Below are positions 45,637 through 55,123 of a DNA stretch of 64,000 bases, in pieces; positions within the stretch are counted from its first letter, which is position 1; each line of letters opens with the position of its first letter. Source of the stretch: Paenibacillus sp. (GTDB taxonomy: Bacteria; Bacillota; Bacilli; Paenibacillales; Paenibacillaceae); NCBI GenBank assembly GCA_017512705.1, contig JAFWEX010000150.1:186001-250000 (forward strand). The letters are read 5' to 3'. Under the pieces are notes generated by a model, which searched no databases, was not told the DNA's origin, and saw nothing but the letters and a program-made list of their open reading frames with translations. A program made the position numbers and the translations under genes.

Positions 45637-46149
45637 TCATGACGAATTTTCTTCGCTGTTACTCTTGTCATCCGGATAATACCATAGCAGCTCCCACTGT
45701 TCATTCTCCTGGACAAGGTAACAGGTCTGTACAATGTCGAATTCTCCAAAAGTCCCTGAATACGTCTGTGTCACTTTTGTTTTATACGCTTCAGGAAATG
45801 GTTTCACGCCCTTTATGATCTGCACATCAAATTCCCGCTCCGGTGGTTCTACCTCCAATTCAAATGTCTGCACACCAAAATGCTGCATAAAGATGTGGGC
45901 CCTGTTCTGCACATAGGCACTCTTAGGGAATCGCTCTTTCATTAGAGGGTGAAAAAGCTCCCATGAGCTTCCAAAGTCACCCGTTTGTTCATACTTGTAG
46001 AACTCTTCCACTACTGTCGCTGCCTCAGTTGCTGCATCTGCACGGAACAAAGCAGGTATGCTTCTGCCGATCAGCCACAGCAAGAGCAGTACAAACAAAA
46101 TAAATCCTATTTTTTTGAACAGCGCATTACGGTTTCTTCTTCGCAGCAT
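45637..46149 (-). CDS. Unknown single-span membrane-anchored protein
   Basis: The 170-residue product starts MLRRRNRNALFKK, has one membrane span (about 14-33) and an extracytoplasmic domain with EEFYKYEQTGDFGSSWELFHPLMKERF, an arrangement seen in NTF2-like (DUF4878-type) domains. No catalytic residues are apparent. ATG 46149 follows GGGGG by seven bases. It lies between the exopolysaccharide operon and the ABC operon and is closed by a very strong terminator. A link to the exopolysaccharide operon upstream is possible because no terminator was found between VanZ and this gene. Confidence 0.72.
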   Translation of the reverse strand: MLRRRNRNALFKKIGFILFVLLLLWLIGRSIPALFRADAATEAATVVEEFYKYEQTGDFGSSWELFHPLMKERFPKSAYVQNRAHIFMQHFGVQTFELEVEPPEREFDVQIIKGVKPFPEAYKTKVTQTYSGTFGEFDIVQTCYLVQENEQWELLWYYPDDKSNSEENSS

Positions 46150-46261
46150 AATCTAGCCCCCTTGTCCCGCCTACCCCATATGTATGATGGTTTGCAAGCA
46201 AGTAGAAGCTAAGAGTGCAAGGATATGTTTCGACGGGGTCCACACTGCATTTCCTGGGAAA

Positions 46262-46810
46262 TCAACGAGACTTTCTCCCCCGCACAGCTCGAATCCCTGT
46301 ATAGACCGCAATACCAAAGCACCCACCAATGAAGTCTACACCGACATCCCGGATCGAACTTGTCCGATTATTACTAAATTGTTGAATATATTCATCCATA
46401 GAGCCAATAATCACCACAACCATTAGCGCCGCAGCAATACATTTCATAGCACATACTCTCTTATATCGCAGCCCAGCGTAGACAAGTATCGCAAGTATTC
46501 CATAGACAAACAGATGCGCTGTCTTGCGAAAGAGAAATTCTACAAATGCATATGGTCTTTGCTTCAGCGAATATTCGTAGCCACTATATGTGAATTGCAC
46601 ATCGGGTAATGTGAACCCGATGTGCACCTTCTGCGACAGTTTGTGAAGCCACGGCTGAATATTCTGCTGTTGATAGGATTGAGAAGAGAACGACCAGATG
46701 ACTACAATCCACAAGAGAACCAGCAGCAGGGCTATACACCATCCGTATGTTCTACGTATCTGCTTATACTTGTAGCGCCTGGAGCCTTCCTTCATCGTCA
46801 TCGTGTTCAC
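46262..46810 (-). CDS. VanZ-family membrane protein
   Basis: A 182-residue protein with four to five membrane spans and the VanZ signature RKTAHLFVYGILAILVYAGL, then MDEYIQQFSNNRTSSIRDVGVDFIGGCFG (DE..Q.F...R..S..D...N.G pattern). VanZ confers low-level teicoplanin tolerance; most homologues have unknown roles at the envelope. The start is uncertain: GTG 46810 is six bases after AGGA, and an ATG lies at 46801. It begins only about 20 bases after the GH74-like gene and is probably the end of the exopolysaccharide operon. Confidence 0.87.
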   Translation of the reverse strand: MNTMTMKEGSRRYKYKQIRRTYGWCIALLLVLLWIVVIWSFSSQSYQQQNIQPWLHKLSQKVHIGFTLPDVQFTYSGYEYSLKQRPYAFVEFLFRKTAHLFVYGILAILVYAGLRYKRVCAMKCIAAALMVVVIIGSMDEYIQQFSNNRTSSIRDVGVDFIGGCFGIAVYTGIRAVRGRKSR

Positions 46811-46831
46811 CACTTTTCCTAAACGATCTCA

Positions 46832-48982
46832 TTACTCTAACGAACCAACATAGATTCCTCTGCCATTCGTACCAATATAAACACGACCATAGGTCTGGCG
46901 ATCAGCAACCATGATCTGTGGTTCATTTTCCAAGCCAATTCCTCGACCCAATGGGCCAATATTACTCCAGGTTACACCCATATCATCCGAACGGAAAAAG
47001 CCGTTGACGCGATTAACCGTTCCATACACATATACGCTCGGCACCGTCTTACCAGGCCGGTTCTTGCCAAATGCGAACAACTTAGAATTCTGCACCGCCT
47101 TAATCTTGGTAAACGTGGACCCCGAGTTTGCTGAAGCATACAATCCAGCTTCACCCAGACTCACCCATACACGATTGGCCAATCCGGGTGCAGCCTCTAC
47201 TTTAGTATTCCCCCTACTAACTGGAAGACGAGTTGCATTTGCTTTGTACCAGTTAGCCCCTGCATCGGTTGAACGATACATATAACCGGCAGCATACATA
47301 TAAAACTTATACCCGTTGATGCGATCAGCTGCAAGCGGGTGATTGTAAGCAAAAACCTCACTTCCCCCAATGGCGCGAAGAGGAGCTCCCTTCATGTTTT
47401 GCCAGGACGTTCCCCTGTTGATACTTCTAACCGGATTGCCCGTCTGCGGATAATAGATAATGATATTGGGGTTGATAGCCGAATAGGCTAACCGCCCTAA
47501 CTTGGAACCAGCAGGCAGATTCATCGGGGTTACAGAAACGCCGTTATTGGAGGACACAAACAAACGGGTTGTTGAACCATACCAGTCGCTACTCCCCAGA
47601 AAAATCATATAATTCGGATTAGCCTCATGATAATCGATGCTGACGATTTCACGCATACCCGAGAGTGGAATTTTGTTAGTCGGGAATTCGTTCACATTCT
47701 CATGCCGGAATCCGATCTGATCGGTTAAACCGCTGAAAAACGATGCACCTTTTGGCGGAGTTGAGGCTGTAAGTGTTACGACTTCTTCATGTCCATCCGT
47801 AATGGCTTCCCACATAGATGTCGCTTCCACCACCCCATTTGTATCGGTACCATTGATGTTAGTTGTTTTATATACACCAAACCAATCCGAAGCGTACACT
47901 GTATCGGGATTGTAGGGATCAAATTCGAGACTGGATGTTGCGGAGAAAAACATGTTGGATGTCCACCATCCGGGTTTGGAAATCAGTGATTTGTTGACAG
48001 TGGTCCAGCTACTCCCACCGTTTATCGAACGATAAAGAGGGAGATTATCACCACTTGTTCGAACCGCAGCCAAAATGTGATTATCGTCCCTCGGATCAAT
48101 GGCAATGCCATAATACGAGGCATAACTGGAACTTGGCGTGATGTTAGTCCATTGAGAACCATCGTACTTGAAAATCCCCTGTTTATCCGTCGTCACATAT
48201 AAGGTCCCGTTCTTCGCTACGGTCATGCGAGCAGGGTATTTGGGACCTTGGCTCGTTAGTTGCCAGGTCGTCTTTCCGTTTTTTCTCGGGGCTTTACTAT
48301 ATACACCTATACCACGGACTCCTGCATACACGACTTGACCTTGCTTTGTTAAAGGATTGATTCCATAGGCTACACTTCGTATACCCTCCCCGGATAAACC
48401 GTTAGGCACCTCTTTTACCTTTTTCCAGGTGGTCCCACCGTTACTCGATGTATACAAACCATCATAACGAGTCCCCACATGCAGATAGTTTGAATTGGTT
48501 GGATTGACGGCTATGCTCTCTCCCATGGCTCGGTGGATGTTTCCGTTAGCCTCATTACGAAGGTTTAGTCCAGTCCGTTTCCAAGTAGCTCCGCGGTCGG
48601 TAGATTTCAGAATATCACTAGGTCCCGCATTACCATATTTCCCCGCAGCAATATAGACGACATTCGGATTTTGCTGATCCAGTGCAATACCATCAACGCC
48701 GTACAGATTGCTATCTTCATCTCCAATATGATCAAGCAAGGGAATCCACTTATTGGAATTTTTATCTAGACGGTAAACACCCCCAACATCAGTACGCGCA
48801 TAAACCAGATCTGGTTCAGTCGGATGAACAACAACCCCTGTAACGTACCCCCCGCCACCAATAGGTACATTTTTCCATTGATAGCTTTGAGCTGACTGAA
48901 CAACATCTGTACTTGCGGGTATCATCAGCATATACATTAACAGCATAATCATTGATAATTTTAATAGCGTGGAGATACGCAT
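46832..48982 (-). CDS. Secreted GH74-type glycoside hydrolase (xyloglucanase-like)
   Basis: A 716-residue protein with a hydrophobic signal peptide (about 1-31) and two seven-bladed BNR/WD-like propellers of GH74. The N-terminal hallmark is YQWKNVPIGGGGYVTGVVVHPTEPDLVYARTDVGG; the Asp of TDVGG (D65) matches the family's catalytic base. LTDQIGFRH (D421) occupies the place of the catalytic acid in SAVGDIGGFRH-type enzymes. Repeated Asp-box-like STDRGATW, SSNGGTTW and SINGGSSW motifs mark the blades. Known GH74 enzymes cut xyloglucan, but this gene sits in an exopolysaccharide operon, so it may trim or release that polymer. ATG 48982 has AGGG 11 bases upstream; a GTG at 48991 is the alternative. 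Confidence 0.85.
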   Translation of the reverse strand: MRISTLLKLSMIMLLMYMLMIPASTDVVQSAQSYQWKNVPIGGGGYVTGVVVHPTEPDLVYARTDVGGVYRLDKNSNKWIPLLDHIGDEDSNLYGVDGIALDQQNPNVVYIAAGKYGNAGPSDILKSTDRGATWKRTGLNLRNEANGNIHRAMGESIAVNPTNSNYLHVGTRYDGLYTSSNGGTTWKKVKEVPNGLSGEGIRSVAYGINPLTKQGQVVYAGVRGIGVYSKAPRKNGKTTWQLTSQGPKYPARMTVAKNGTLYVTTDKQGIFKYDGSQWTNITPSSSYASYYGIAIDPRDDNHILAAVRTSGDNLPLYRSINGGSSWTTVNKSLISKPGWWTSNMFFSATSSLEFDPYNPDTVYASDWFGVYKTTNINGTDTNGVVEATSMWEAITDGHEEVVTLTASTPPKGASFFSGLTDQIGFRHENVNEFPTNKIPLSGMREIVSIDYHEANPNYMIFLGSSDWYGSTTRLFVSSNNGVSVTPMNLPAGSKLGRLAYSAINPNIIIYYPQTGNPVRSINRGTSWQNMKGAPLRAIGGSEVFAYNHPLAADRINGYKFYMYAAGYMYRSTDAGANWYKANATRLPVSRGNTKVEAAPGLANRVWVSLGEAGLYASANSGSTFTKIKAVQNSKLFAFGKNRPGKTVPSVYVYGTVNRVNGFFRSDDMGVTWSNIGPLGRGIGLENEPQIMVADRQTYGRVYIGTNGRGIYVGSLE

Positions 48983-49003
48983 CTGGTTCACCGCCCTATC
49001 CGA

Positions 49004-49924
49004 TCATCTTGTGTGCTCCACAATCATACGGTGAATTCTATCCCTCTCCTTCTGATCCACCATATAATAATAAATTCCATCTATTTTTTTCCCGGAGCCT
49101 TGGATTTCAATGGATTCAATACGATTCAGCACCGGTCGGTAATTCGTGAACATCTGCTTCATTTCATCAAACGTCACATCGGTTCTGACATGGGTACTGA
49201 CTTCATCAAGCAAAGATTCAAACTGAAACATGTTAGATACCTGTACTGTATTTTTCAAAACCTGTTGGATGATCTCCCGCTGACGATCGTTCCGACCCAA
49301 ATCCCCCTTGGGATCATCATAGCGCATACGTGAAAACCCAAGAGCTGATTCACCATCCAGATGAATGTTCCCCTGCTCATAACGTCTGCCTTCGTAGTCA
49401 AAGGCAAACGGATTATTCACATCAACTCCTCCAAGCATATCGATGACCTGTGCGAATCCCTCCATGTTAACTTTCATATAGTAATGTATAGGGATGTCTA
49501 GCATATTCTCCACAGATTGCACAGACATGTTCACACCTCCGAAAGCATAAGCATGGTTGATTTTGTCTTCCGTACCATGTCCCACGATGCTGGTTCGGGT
49601 ATCTCGAGGAATGTTAAACATCAGAATGGACTGTTTCGCAGGATTTACGCTGAGGACAATCATTGTATCTGAGCGACCACGATCGTTGGCACGTTCATCT
49701 ACGCCCAGGATTAGCGCGTTGAAAGCTTCCTTGTTTTCCATGTCTACAGGAAAGTCTCCTCCGCCACGCTGATCTGTAATGGAAACTGTTTTAATGGGCT
49801 CGCGGGGCTCATACATCTCTTCTGCAGCAGATTTGACATGCAGATACAGATAAATGAAATATCCTAATAACAGAACAACCACGAAGAGAAATGCTCCAAT
49901 TGTAATCTTAATCCCCAATCTCAT
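49004..49924 (-). CDS. LytR-CpsA-Psr (LCP) family transferase
   Basis: A 306-residue membrane-anchored protein: one N-terminal span (about 7-27), then the extracytoplasmic LCP domain. FNALILGVDERANDRGRSDTMIVLSVNPAKQSILMFNIPRDT carries the conserved Asp and Arg residues that bind polyprenyl pyrophosphate. DKINHAYAFGG and FSRMRYDDPKGDLGRNDRQREII complete the signature. LCP enzymes ligate undecaprenyl-linked glycopolymers to peptidoglycan, so this one probably anchors the exopolysaccharide made by the operon. ATG 49924 follows GGAGG by eight bases. Confidence 0.95.
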   Translation of the reverse strand: MRLGIKITIGAFLFVVVLLLGYFIYLYLHVKSAAEEMYEPREPIKTVSITDQRGGGDFPVDMENKEAFNALILGVDERANDRGRSDTMIVLSVNPAKQSILMFNIPRDTRTSIVGHGTEDKINHAYAFGGVNMSVQSVENMLDIPIHYYMKVNMEGFAQVIDMLGGVDVNNPFAFDYEGRRYEQGNIHLDGESALGFSRMRYDDPKGDLGRNDRQREIIQQVLKNTVQVSNMFQFESLLDEVSTHVRTDVTFDEMKQMFTNYRPVLNRIESIEIQGSGKKIDGIYYYMVDQKERDRIHRMIVEHTR

Positions 49925-49938
49925 CACATTCGCCTCCG

Positions 49939-51270
49939 TCAGATGATTGCGGGTTTTCTACTTTCAATATTGGTCAGTCCTGGACGTCCCACGGCATAAT
50001 ATTGGAAGGAAGTATCTTTAATCTGTGCTTCTCCGTAAATATTGCGCCCATCAATTAGAATAGGTTGCTTCATTTGAGTAGAAAGTTCACCTAGATCCAC
50101 TTCCATAAACTCCTTCCATTCCGTCAGGACACAGAGCGCATCAGCACCTTCGGCTGCATGCATAGCATGCTCTTCCCAAACGATAGAAGGTGAATCTACC
50201 TCTCTTCGGAAGTTCGCTGTTGCAATCGGATCATATGCACGGACATGGGCTCCATGTTGAAGCAATCGCTGAATAATCTCTATCGCTGGAGCATCACGTA
50301 CATCATCAGTATCCGGCTTGAAGGCAAGCCCCCAAATGGCAATCTCTTTGCCCTCCAGTGAACCGAGCGCATCCTCCAGTTTACGAATAACGTTAAAACG
50401 CTGATCTTTGTTTACTTCCACAACGGATTTCAACAGTTTGAAGTCATAATCTACATTACCTGCAATTTGAATTAGAGCCTGAGTATCCTTGGGAAAACAG
50501 GAGCCTCCGTAGCCAATACCAGCTTTGAGAAATGATGCTCCAATTCGTCTGTCATACCCCATCCCCTCTGCAACACGACTGACATCTGCACCCACCTTCT
50601 CGCAAATATTCGAGATTTCATTAATGAATGAGATTTTCGTTGCCAGAAAAGCATTGGATGCATATTTTATCATCTCTGCTGAACGGATATCTGTGACGAT
50701 AATCTGATCTGTGAGTGGCTGATGTAATTCTCTCAGCACCTCCTCCGCTCGTGTGCTCGATGTCCCAATGACGATACGGTCCGGATAGAGGGTATCTTGT
50801 ACGGCCGTACCTTCTCGAAGAAATTCGGGAACGGAGGCCATATCAAACGGCCGGTCTGTCAGACTGCTGATCCACTCCTGAATCCGATCATTGGTTCCTA
50901 CAGGAACTGTGCTTTTTGTCATTATTATTTTATAGTTATCCATATAAGAACCAATTTCCCGCGCGACAAGCTCGATATAACTTAGGTTAGCTTCACCGTT
51001 AGGCAGAGAAGGTGTTCCTACTGCGATAATAATGATATCTGAATAGCTGATTGCCTCTTGAATATGGGTTGTAAAAGACAATCGGCCTGCCTTCATATTA
51101 TTGTTCATAATCTCCTTCAACCCAGGTTCATAGATGGGCACATGACCATCAGTAAGCAGATTTATCTTTTCCACATTGTTATCAACACAAATGACGCGGT
51201 TTCCAAGCTCGGAAAAGCATACTCCAGATACAAGTCCCACATATCCCGTACCAATGACCGTAATATTCAT
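49939..51270 (-). CDS. ugd: UDP-glucose 6-dehydrogenase
   Basis: A 443-residue NAD-dependent enzyme that oxidises UDP-glucose to UDP-glucuronate. The Rossmann motif is VIGTGYVGLVSG (5-16), the catalytic cysteine is C258 in GIGYGGSCFPKD, and a conserved lysine K202 lies in EMIKYASNAFLA. The C-terminal UDP-binding domain has WGLAFKPDTDDVRDAPA. It supplies glucuronate for the exopolysaccharide using UDP-glucose from GalU. ATG 51270 follows GGGGGAG by eight bases; the longer frame overlaps the upstream gene. Confidence 0.97.
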   Translation of the reverse strand: MNITVIGTGYVGLVSGVCFSELGNRVICVDNNVEKINLLTDGHVPIYEPGLKEIMNNNMKAGRLSFTTHIQEAISYSDIIIIAVGTPSLPNGEANLSYIELVAREIGSYMDNYKIIMTKSTVPVGTNDRIQEWISSLTDRPFDMASVPEFLREGTAVQDTLYPDRIVIGTSSTRAEEVLRELHQPLTDQIIVTDIRSAEMIKYASNAFLATKISFINEISNICEKVGADVSRVAEGMGYDRRIGASFLKAGIGYGGSCFPKDTQALIQIAGNVDYDFKLLKSVVEVNKDQRFNVIRKLEDALGSLEGKEIAIWGLAFKPDTDDVRDAPAIEIIQRLLQHGAHVRAYDPIATANFRREVDSPSIVWEEHAMHAAEGADALCVLTEWKEFMEVDLGELSTQMKQPILIDGRNIYGEAQIKDTSFQYYAVGRPGLTNIESRKPAII

Positions 51271-51302
51271 TCCAAGATCTCCCCCAAATCTCAATATGGT
51301 AG

Positions 51303-52691
51303 TTATGCGTGCCTTACATAAGTCTGAACAATGTCCTTCCATTCCATAGAAACTCGCACAATGTCTTCCTCAATCAGTTGACTACCGATCTGTACTTCTA
51401 TAATTTCAAGCTCTGTCATTGCAAGAACCGAATGAAGCATACTTTTATCAATAACTACGGTATCCCCCTGACCAATCTTCCGGATCTGTCCATTGAGAAT
51501 CAGTTCGCCTTCTCCTGATACAACGGTCCATACCTCATTACGAAGCAAATGATATTGGTAACTGAGGTTTTTCCCTGCTGTGATGCGGATTCGTTTGGTC
51601 AGCACCTCACCTCCAGCTTCGTTTCTGGTGTGATCCAATACTCGGTAACATCCCCACCTGCGCTCTTCATACATGGGGCGTTGCTCCTCGTTCTTCAGTA
51701 CCTCTTTTATTCGTGGACTGGACTCCTTGTCGCTAACCAAAATACCGTCCGGGCTCACAGCAACCACAACATCAGAGAGTCCCAGAATGGCCACAGGAAT
51801 GTTCAGCTCGTTGACTAGATGTGTGTTTCTGGCATCTGCTGTAATCCATCCTTTGCCCACTACCGTGGTATCCATCTCTTCCGTAAGAGTGTTCCACGTT
51901 CCGAGATCTTTCCAAAACCCGCTATAGGGTACAGCTATAATCTGTTTCGCTTGTTCAACAACCTTGTAATCAAAACTGATGTTCTGTAATCTCCCATACT
52001 GCTTCAGCATCTCGTCATACTGAATGGGCAACTCCATCTCGATTAACAAATTAATCAAATATCCCAATTTAAAAGCAAAAACCCCGCAATTCCATAATGC
52101 ATTCTGCTCAATCATGAGCGCTGCATCGGATTCACAGGGTTTTTCTTGAAACTTGGCTACATGAACATATTCTTTCGGGTCTGTGCTTGAACTTACTCTT
52201 TCATACTCTGGGATAATATATCCATACTTCTCAGATGGGTAGGTTGGAACAACTCCCATTAGAGCCAGATCTGCTCCGGATTTCTCTATCACCTCTGGTA
52301 AAATAGACAACGTCTCGAAAAAATCCTTTTCTACAAAAGGATCTACTGGGAGCACCGCAACCGTTTCGTTCAGACTCACACTCTCTACGGAATACAAATA
52401 GGAAGCTGCGAGGGCAATGGCCGGAAATGTATCCCGCCGTTCCGGTTCTACCACCAGTTGTACTTCTTCCCCTAGCTGCGAAGTCAAAATTTCGACCTGT
52501 GACAAGCTGGTGGCAATGGTCGCCTGTGATGCAAGTCCGTTCTCATTCATTTGGCGCCAAACTCGTTGTACCATCGATTCCAACTCACCTGAAGGTCCTT
52601 GAAGAACTTTTAGGAATTGCTTGGATCTCGCATCGTTAGACAAGGGCCAGAGACGTTTGCCAGAGCCGCCGGATAATAGAATGCTTCTCAT
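51303..52691 (-). CDS. manC: Mannose-1-phosphate guanylyltransferase / mannose-6-phosphate isomerase (ManC type)
   Basis: A 462-residue two-domain enzyme. The N-terminal nucleotidyltransferase (1-345) starts MRSILLSGGSGKRLWPLSNDARSKQFL, with the GDP-mannose pyrophosphorylase signature. It contains FQEKPCESDAA and WNCGVFAFKL. The C-terminal cupin (about 350-462) has YEERRWGCYRVLD, NLSYQYHLLRNEVWTVVSG and GDTVVIDKSMLHSV, the type II PMI domain; usual QxHxHR is varied to QYHLLR. It makes GDP-mannose, implying mannose or derivatives in the polymer. The ATG overlaps the pyruvyl-transferase stop by four bases. Confidence 0.94.
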   Translation of the reverse strand: MRSILLSGGSGKRLWPLSNDARSKQFLKVLQGPSGELESMVQRVWRQMNENGLASQATIATSLSQVEILTSQLGEEVQLVVEPERRDTFPAIALAASYLYSVESVSLNETVAVLPVDPFVEKDFFETLSILPEVIEKSGADLALMGVVPTYPSEKYGYIIPEYERVSSSTDPKEYVHVAKFQEKPCESDAALMIEQNALWNCGVFAFKLGYLINLLIEMELPIQYDEMLKQYGRLQNISFDYKVVEQAKQIIAVPYSGFWKDLGTWNTLTEEMDTTVVGKGWITADARNTHLVNELNIPVAILGLSDVVVAVSPDGILVSDKESSPRIKEVLKNEEQRPMYEERRWGCYRVLDHTRNEAGGEVLTKRIRITAGKNLSYQYHLLRNEVWTVVSGEGELILNGQIRKIGQGDTVVIDKSMLHSVLAMTELEIIEVQIGSQLIEEDIVRVSMEWKDIVQTYVRHA

Positions 52692-53752
52692 AATGCAGCT
52701 CCATCCGTTAGCACAACGGCTCCTGAACCTTTAGCATGCTCTGCAGATGCACTCGTCGATTCAGATCTTTCAGGATTTTCAGGTTTTCCGAAGCCCCCCG
52801 AAGGAATACCTTCCAATCGGCTTTTTGGATTATTCTTGGTCCAGGCCGCGTAATAGTTTGAGTTTTTGCCATAGGAATTATCCAGCAGCACATTAGGCTG
52901 GTCTAGCAGGCAGGCAAGAATATGCCCATGCAGTCGTGATGTTGTGACGGTTCTGTACTTGCTGAACTCTTTAATTGCGGTATGTACCATCCGGTCCGAA
53001 TATTTGTACCAAAACCAGCGAGCCAGCGACCGGCCTTTACCCGATTTCAGCCAGGAATTAGTTGTGCGAATAATTTTTCGATCGATCCGGTTGTACACTG
53101 TCTCCCAGTCTTTGAATACCGCCCCAGGTCCACTAACCGATTCATACTGGTTCTGATTTTTGGTTTTTTCAATGTCCTTTCGGAAAAAGTACAACATCTC
53201 CGCATGAGGCTGCCCTTTGGGCTTAATTGGCCAAAGCTGATGTGCCATATCTGGTGACAAATATACGTTTGTTTGGTGAAACTCCTTCTTGGCCAGTTCA
53301 TACGACACTGTATCCCTGACGAAGAAATGCACGTCCTTGTGACCATTAAATATCCGTGCTGTTTTTTTCAGTTCGATATCGCTCTTGTAAAATATCGTCT
53401 GAGGTAGAATCACGACCCGGTGCCTCGGATGTTGAGCAACAATGCGCTCTCTTAATTTCTGATGGGTAGAATACAGGTCACCAAAATTGCCGCCACCCTG
53501 CAACACAATAGTGACCCCGTCCGGCACTTTTAGTGATAAAGGACAATCCAAAACGCTGTATCTGGCAAGCACATTGATCTCATTGTCCCGGAAAAAGGCT
53601 TCCGTTCCTTTCATGATGAGCAAATCTCCGCCGTTGTTGTACACCGGATAGTCCAGATAGTAGATATTGCTCCCAGATGGGATCACCTTCAAAATCTGAC
53701 GTAAATGTCCCTTCAGTTCTTCCATCGGATGAATATTGTTAGTGCCCAGCAT
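52688..53752 (-). CDS. Polysaccharide pyruvyl transferase family protein
   Basis: A 354-residue protein of the WcaK/AmsJ/CsaB family (PF04230), which transfers pyruvate from PEP onto sugars as a ketal. It has YLDYPVYNNGGDLLIMKGTEAFF, VLQGGGNFGDLY, VILPQTIFYKS and the later RTVTTSRLHGHILACLLDQP, a family hallmark with the conserved histidine. The C-terminal 40 residues are a Ser/Pro/Glu-rich tail. I start it at ATG 53752, eight bases after GGAGG. The product would add acidic pyruvate groups to the exopolysaccharide. Confidence 0.92.
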   Translation of the reverse strand: MLGTNNIHPMEELKGHLRQILKVIPSGSNIYYLDYPVYNNGGDLLIMKGTEAFFRDNEINVLARYSVLDCPLSLKVPDGVTIVLQGGGNFGDLYSTHQKLRERIVAQHPRHRVVILPQTIFYKSDIELKKTARIFNGHKDVHFFVRDTVSYELAKKEFHQTNVYLSPDMAHQLWPIKPKGQPHAEMLYFFRKDIEKTKNQNQYESVSGPGAVFKDWETVYNRIDRKIIRTTNSWLKSGKGRSLARWFWYKYSDRMVHTAIKEFSKYRTVTTSRLHGHILACLLDQPNVLLDNSYGKNSNYYAAWTKNNPKSRLEGIPSGGFGKPENPERSESTSASAEHAKGSGAVVLTDGAAL

Positions 53753-55115
53753 CTCCATCTCCTCCTTGGGTGACTCTTTTTCTTTTTTTGTACAACCGTT
53801 CATACAAAAACGGCAGATCTTGCTTGTCAAAAAACATTGTTCCAAATCTTACTTTGAACACAATGTTCATAGCAGCAACCGTAACCAACATACGCACAAT
53901 GGAACCGACAAGCAGAGCTATGGCGATCCCGTTCACTCCCCACAAAGGAGTAAAGACGAAAAATAAAGCTACTGTGACAGAAAGTGCAATAAGCTGCCTG
54001 ATCATCACAAGCCCCGGACGCCCTAAAGCGTTAAAAGCAGATGCAAGAATCCAAGAACCCCCGCCAATTATGCATTCGATGGCTAAAATGTAGAACGCTA
54101 CACTAGCCTCCAAAAATTCAGAACCAAACAACAGCCCCATCAAGTAGTTCCCGATAAACATCGTTGGGATCACAATAATCATCATCACGATAAGTGAAAT
54201 ACGAAATGCTCGGCCTACCGTTTGGATGATCTGTACCTGAGGCAGACCGGTAACTTTCGGAAAGACCACGTTGCTAATTGCCGTCTGGACCGCATTATAG
54301 ATTCGAGATAGTGCAAATACTACCGAATATAAACCGAAATCACGAGGCGTAAGCAGGGCAAGAATGATGATTTTGTCAAACTGTGTATACAACGTTCCAA
54401 GTAGTTCTACTCCATATACTTTGCCGCCATAACCAAACAGTTTTTTAGCGGTGACCTGATCCAACCGATCCCGGAACCATCTCAATCTCAATTCAGTACG
54501 GTTAGCATAGATTGCCCAGACGACCACCGAGAAGCTGGTAACAAAATAAACTGCTGCTGCGAGTTGAATACTGAGCAGACCCAGCCCCCACAACACAAAT
54601 AGCCCACCTACATTAAAGAGGGGGATCATTAACCGGATACCGTTATACACTGCGAATTTTTCTCGGCTTTGCGAGAGAGCCGATATGAGATTGATAACAA
54701 TCAATACGGGCACAGTCGCTATCGTGTACCATCTGGAAATTTGAATGACCTCAGCAGGAAAACTTGAGAGCCATAGTGGAATTCCAAACCAGGCAATTAC
54801 ACCGATGATGATACTCACAGGAATTTGAAACAGAAAGCTTAAACGGACATATTGCGCACTCTTCTCGTTAGCGCTTTGTTTGATGTTATATATGATGGAA
54901 GTTGGAAGCCCAAAGCCAACCAAACCTGTTAATAGTGCAGGCCAGAAAAGGATGGCTGAGAATGCCCCCTTTCCCTCTACTCCAAACATACGTGACGTAA
55001 GAATGGAGGACAGCATAGTCAGCACCATGACTAGCAGATTGGTTCCACTTGTTTGAAAGATAGCACTCATCAAGCCGTTTCCGCGTAATACTTTATTTAG
55101 TGCAACTTGAGCCAT
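53739..55115 (-). CDS. Polysaccharide flippase (Wzx/MOP superfamily)
   Basis: A 458-residue membrane protein with about 12-14 spans, of the oligosaccharide flippase type. It has the N-terminal SAIFQTSGTNLLVMVLTMLSSILTSRMFGVEGKG, a central FGYGGKVYGVELLGTLYTQFDKIII, and FNALGRPGLVM late on. It should flip undecaprenyl-linked repeat units to the outer face before Wzy polymerisation. I use ATG 55115 (GAGG six bases upstream); an ATG at 55127 overlaps the previous stop but has no spaced Shine-Dalgarno. It ends 14 bases into the pyruvyl-transferase gene. Confidence 0.93.
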   Translation of the reverse strand: MAQVALNKVLRGNGLMSAIFQTSGTNLLVMVLTMLSSILTSRMFGVEGKGAFSAILFWPALLTGLVGFGLPTSIIYNIKQSANEKSAQYVRLSFLFQIPVSIIIGVIAWFGIPLWLSSFPAEVIQISRWYTIATVPVLIVINLISALSQSREKFAVYNGIRLMIPLFNVGGLFVLWGLGLLSIQLAAAVYFVTSFSVVVWAIYANRTELRLRWFRDRLDQVTAKKLFGYGGKVYGVELLGTLYTQFDKIIILALLTPRDFGLYSVVFALSRIYNAVQTAISNVVFPKVTGLPQVQIIQTVGRAFRISLIVMMIIVIPTMFIGNYLMGLLFGSEFLEASVAFYILAIECIIGGGSWILASAFNALGRPGLVMIRQLIALSVTVALFFVFTPLWGVNGIAIALLVGSIVRMLVTVAAMNIVFKVRFGTMFFDKQDLPFLYERLYKKRKRVTQGGDGDAGH

Positions 55116-55123
55116 AGCGATCC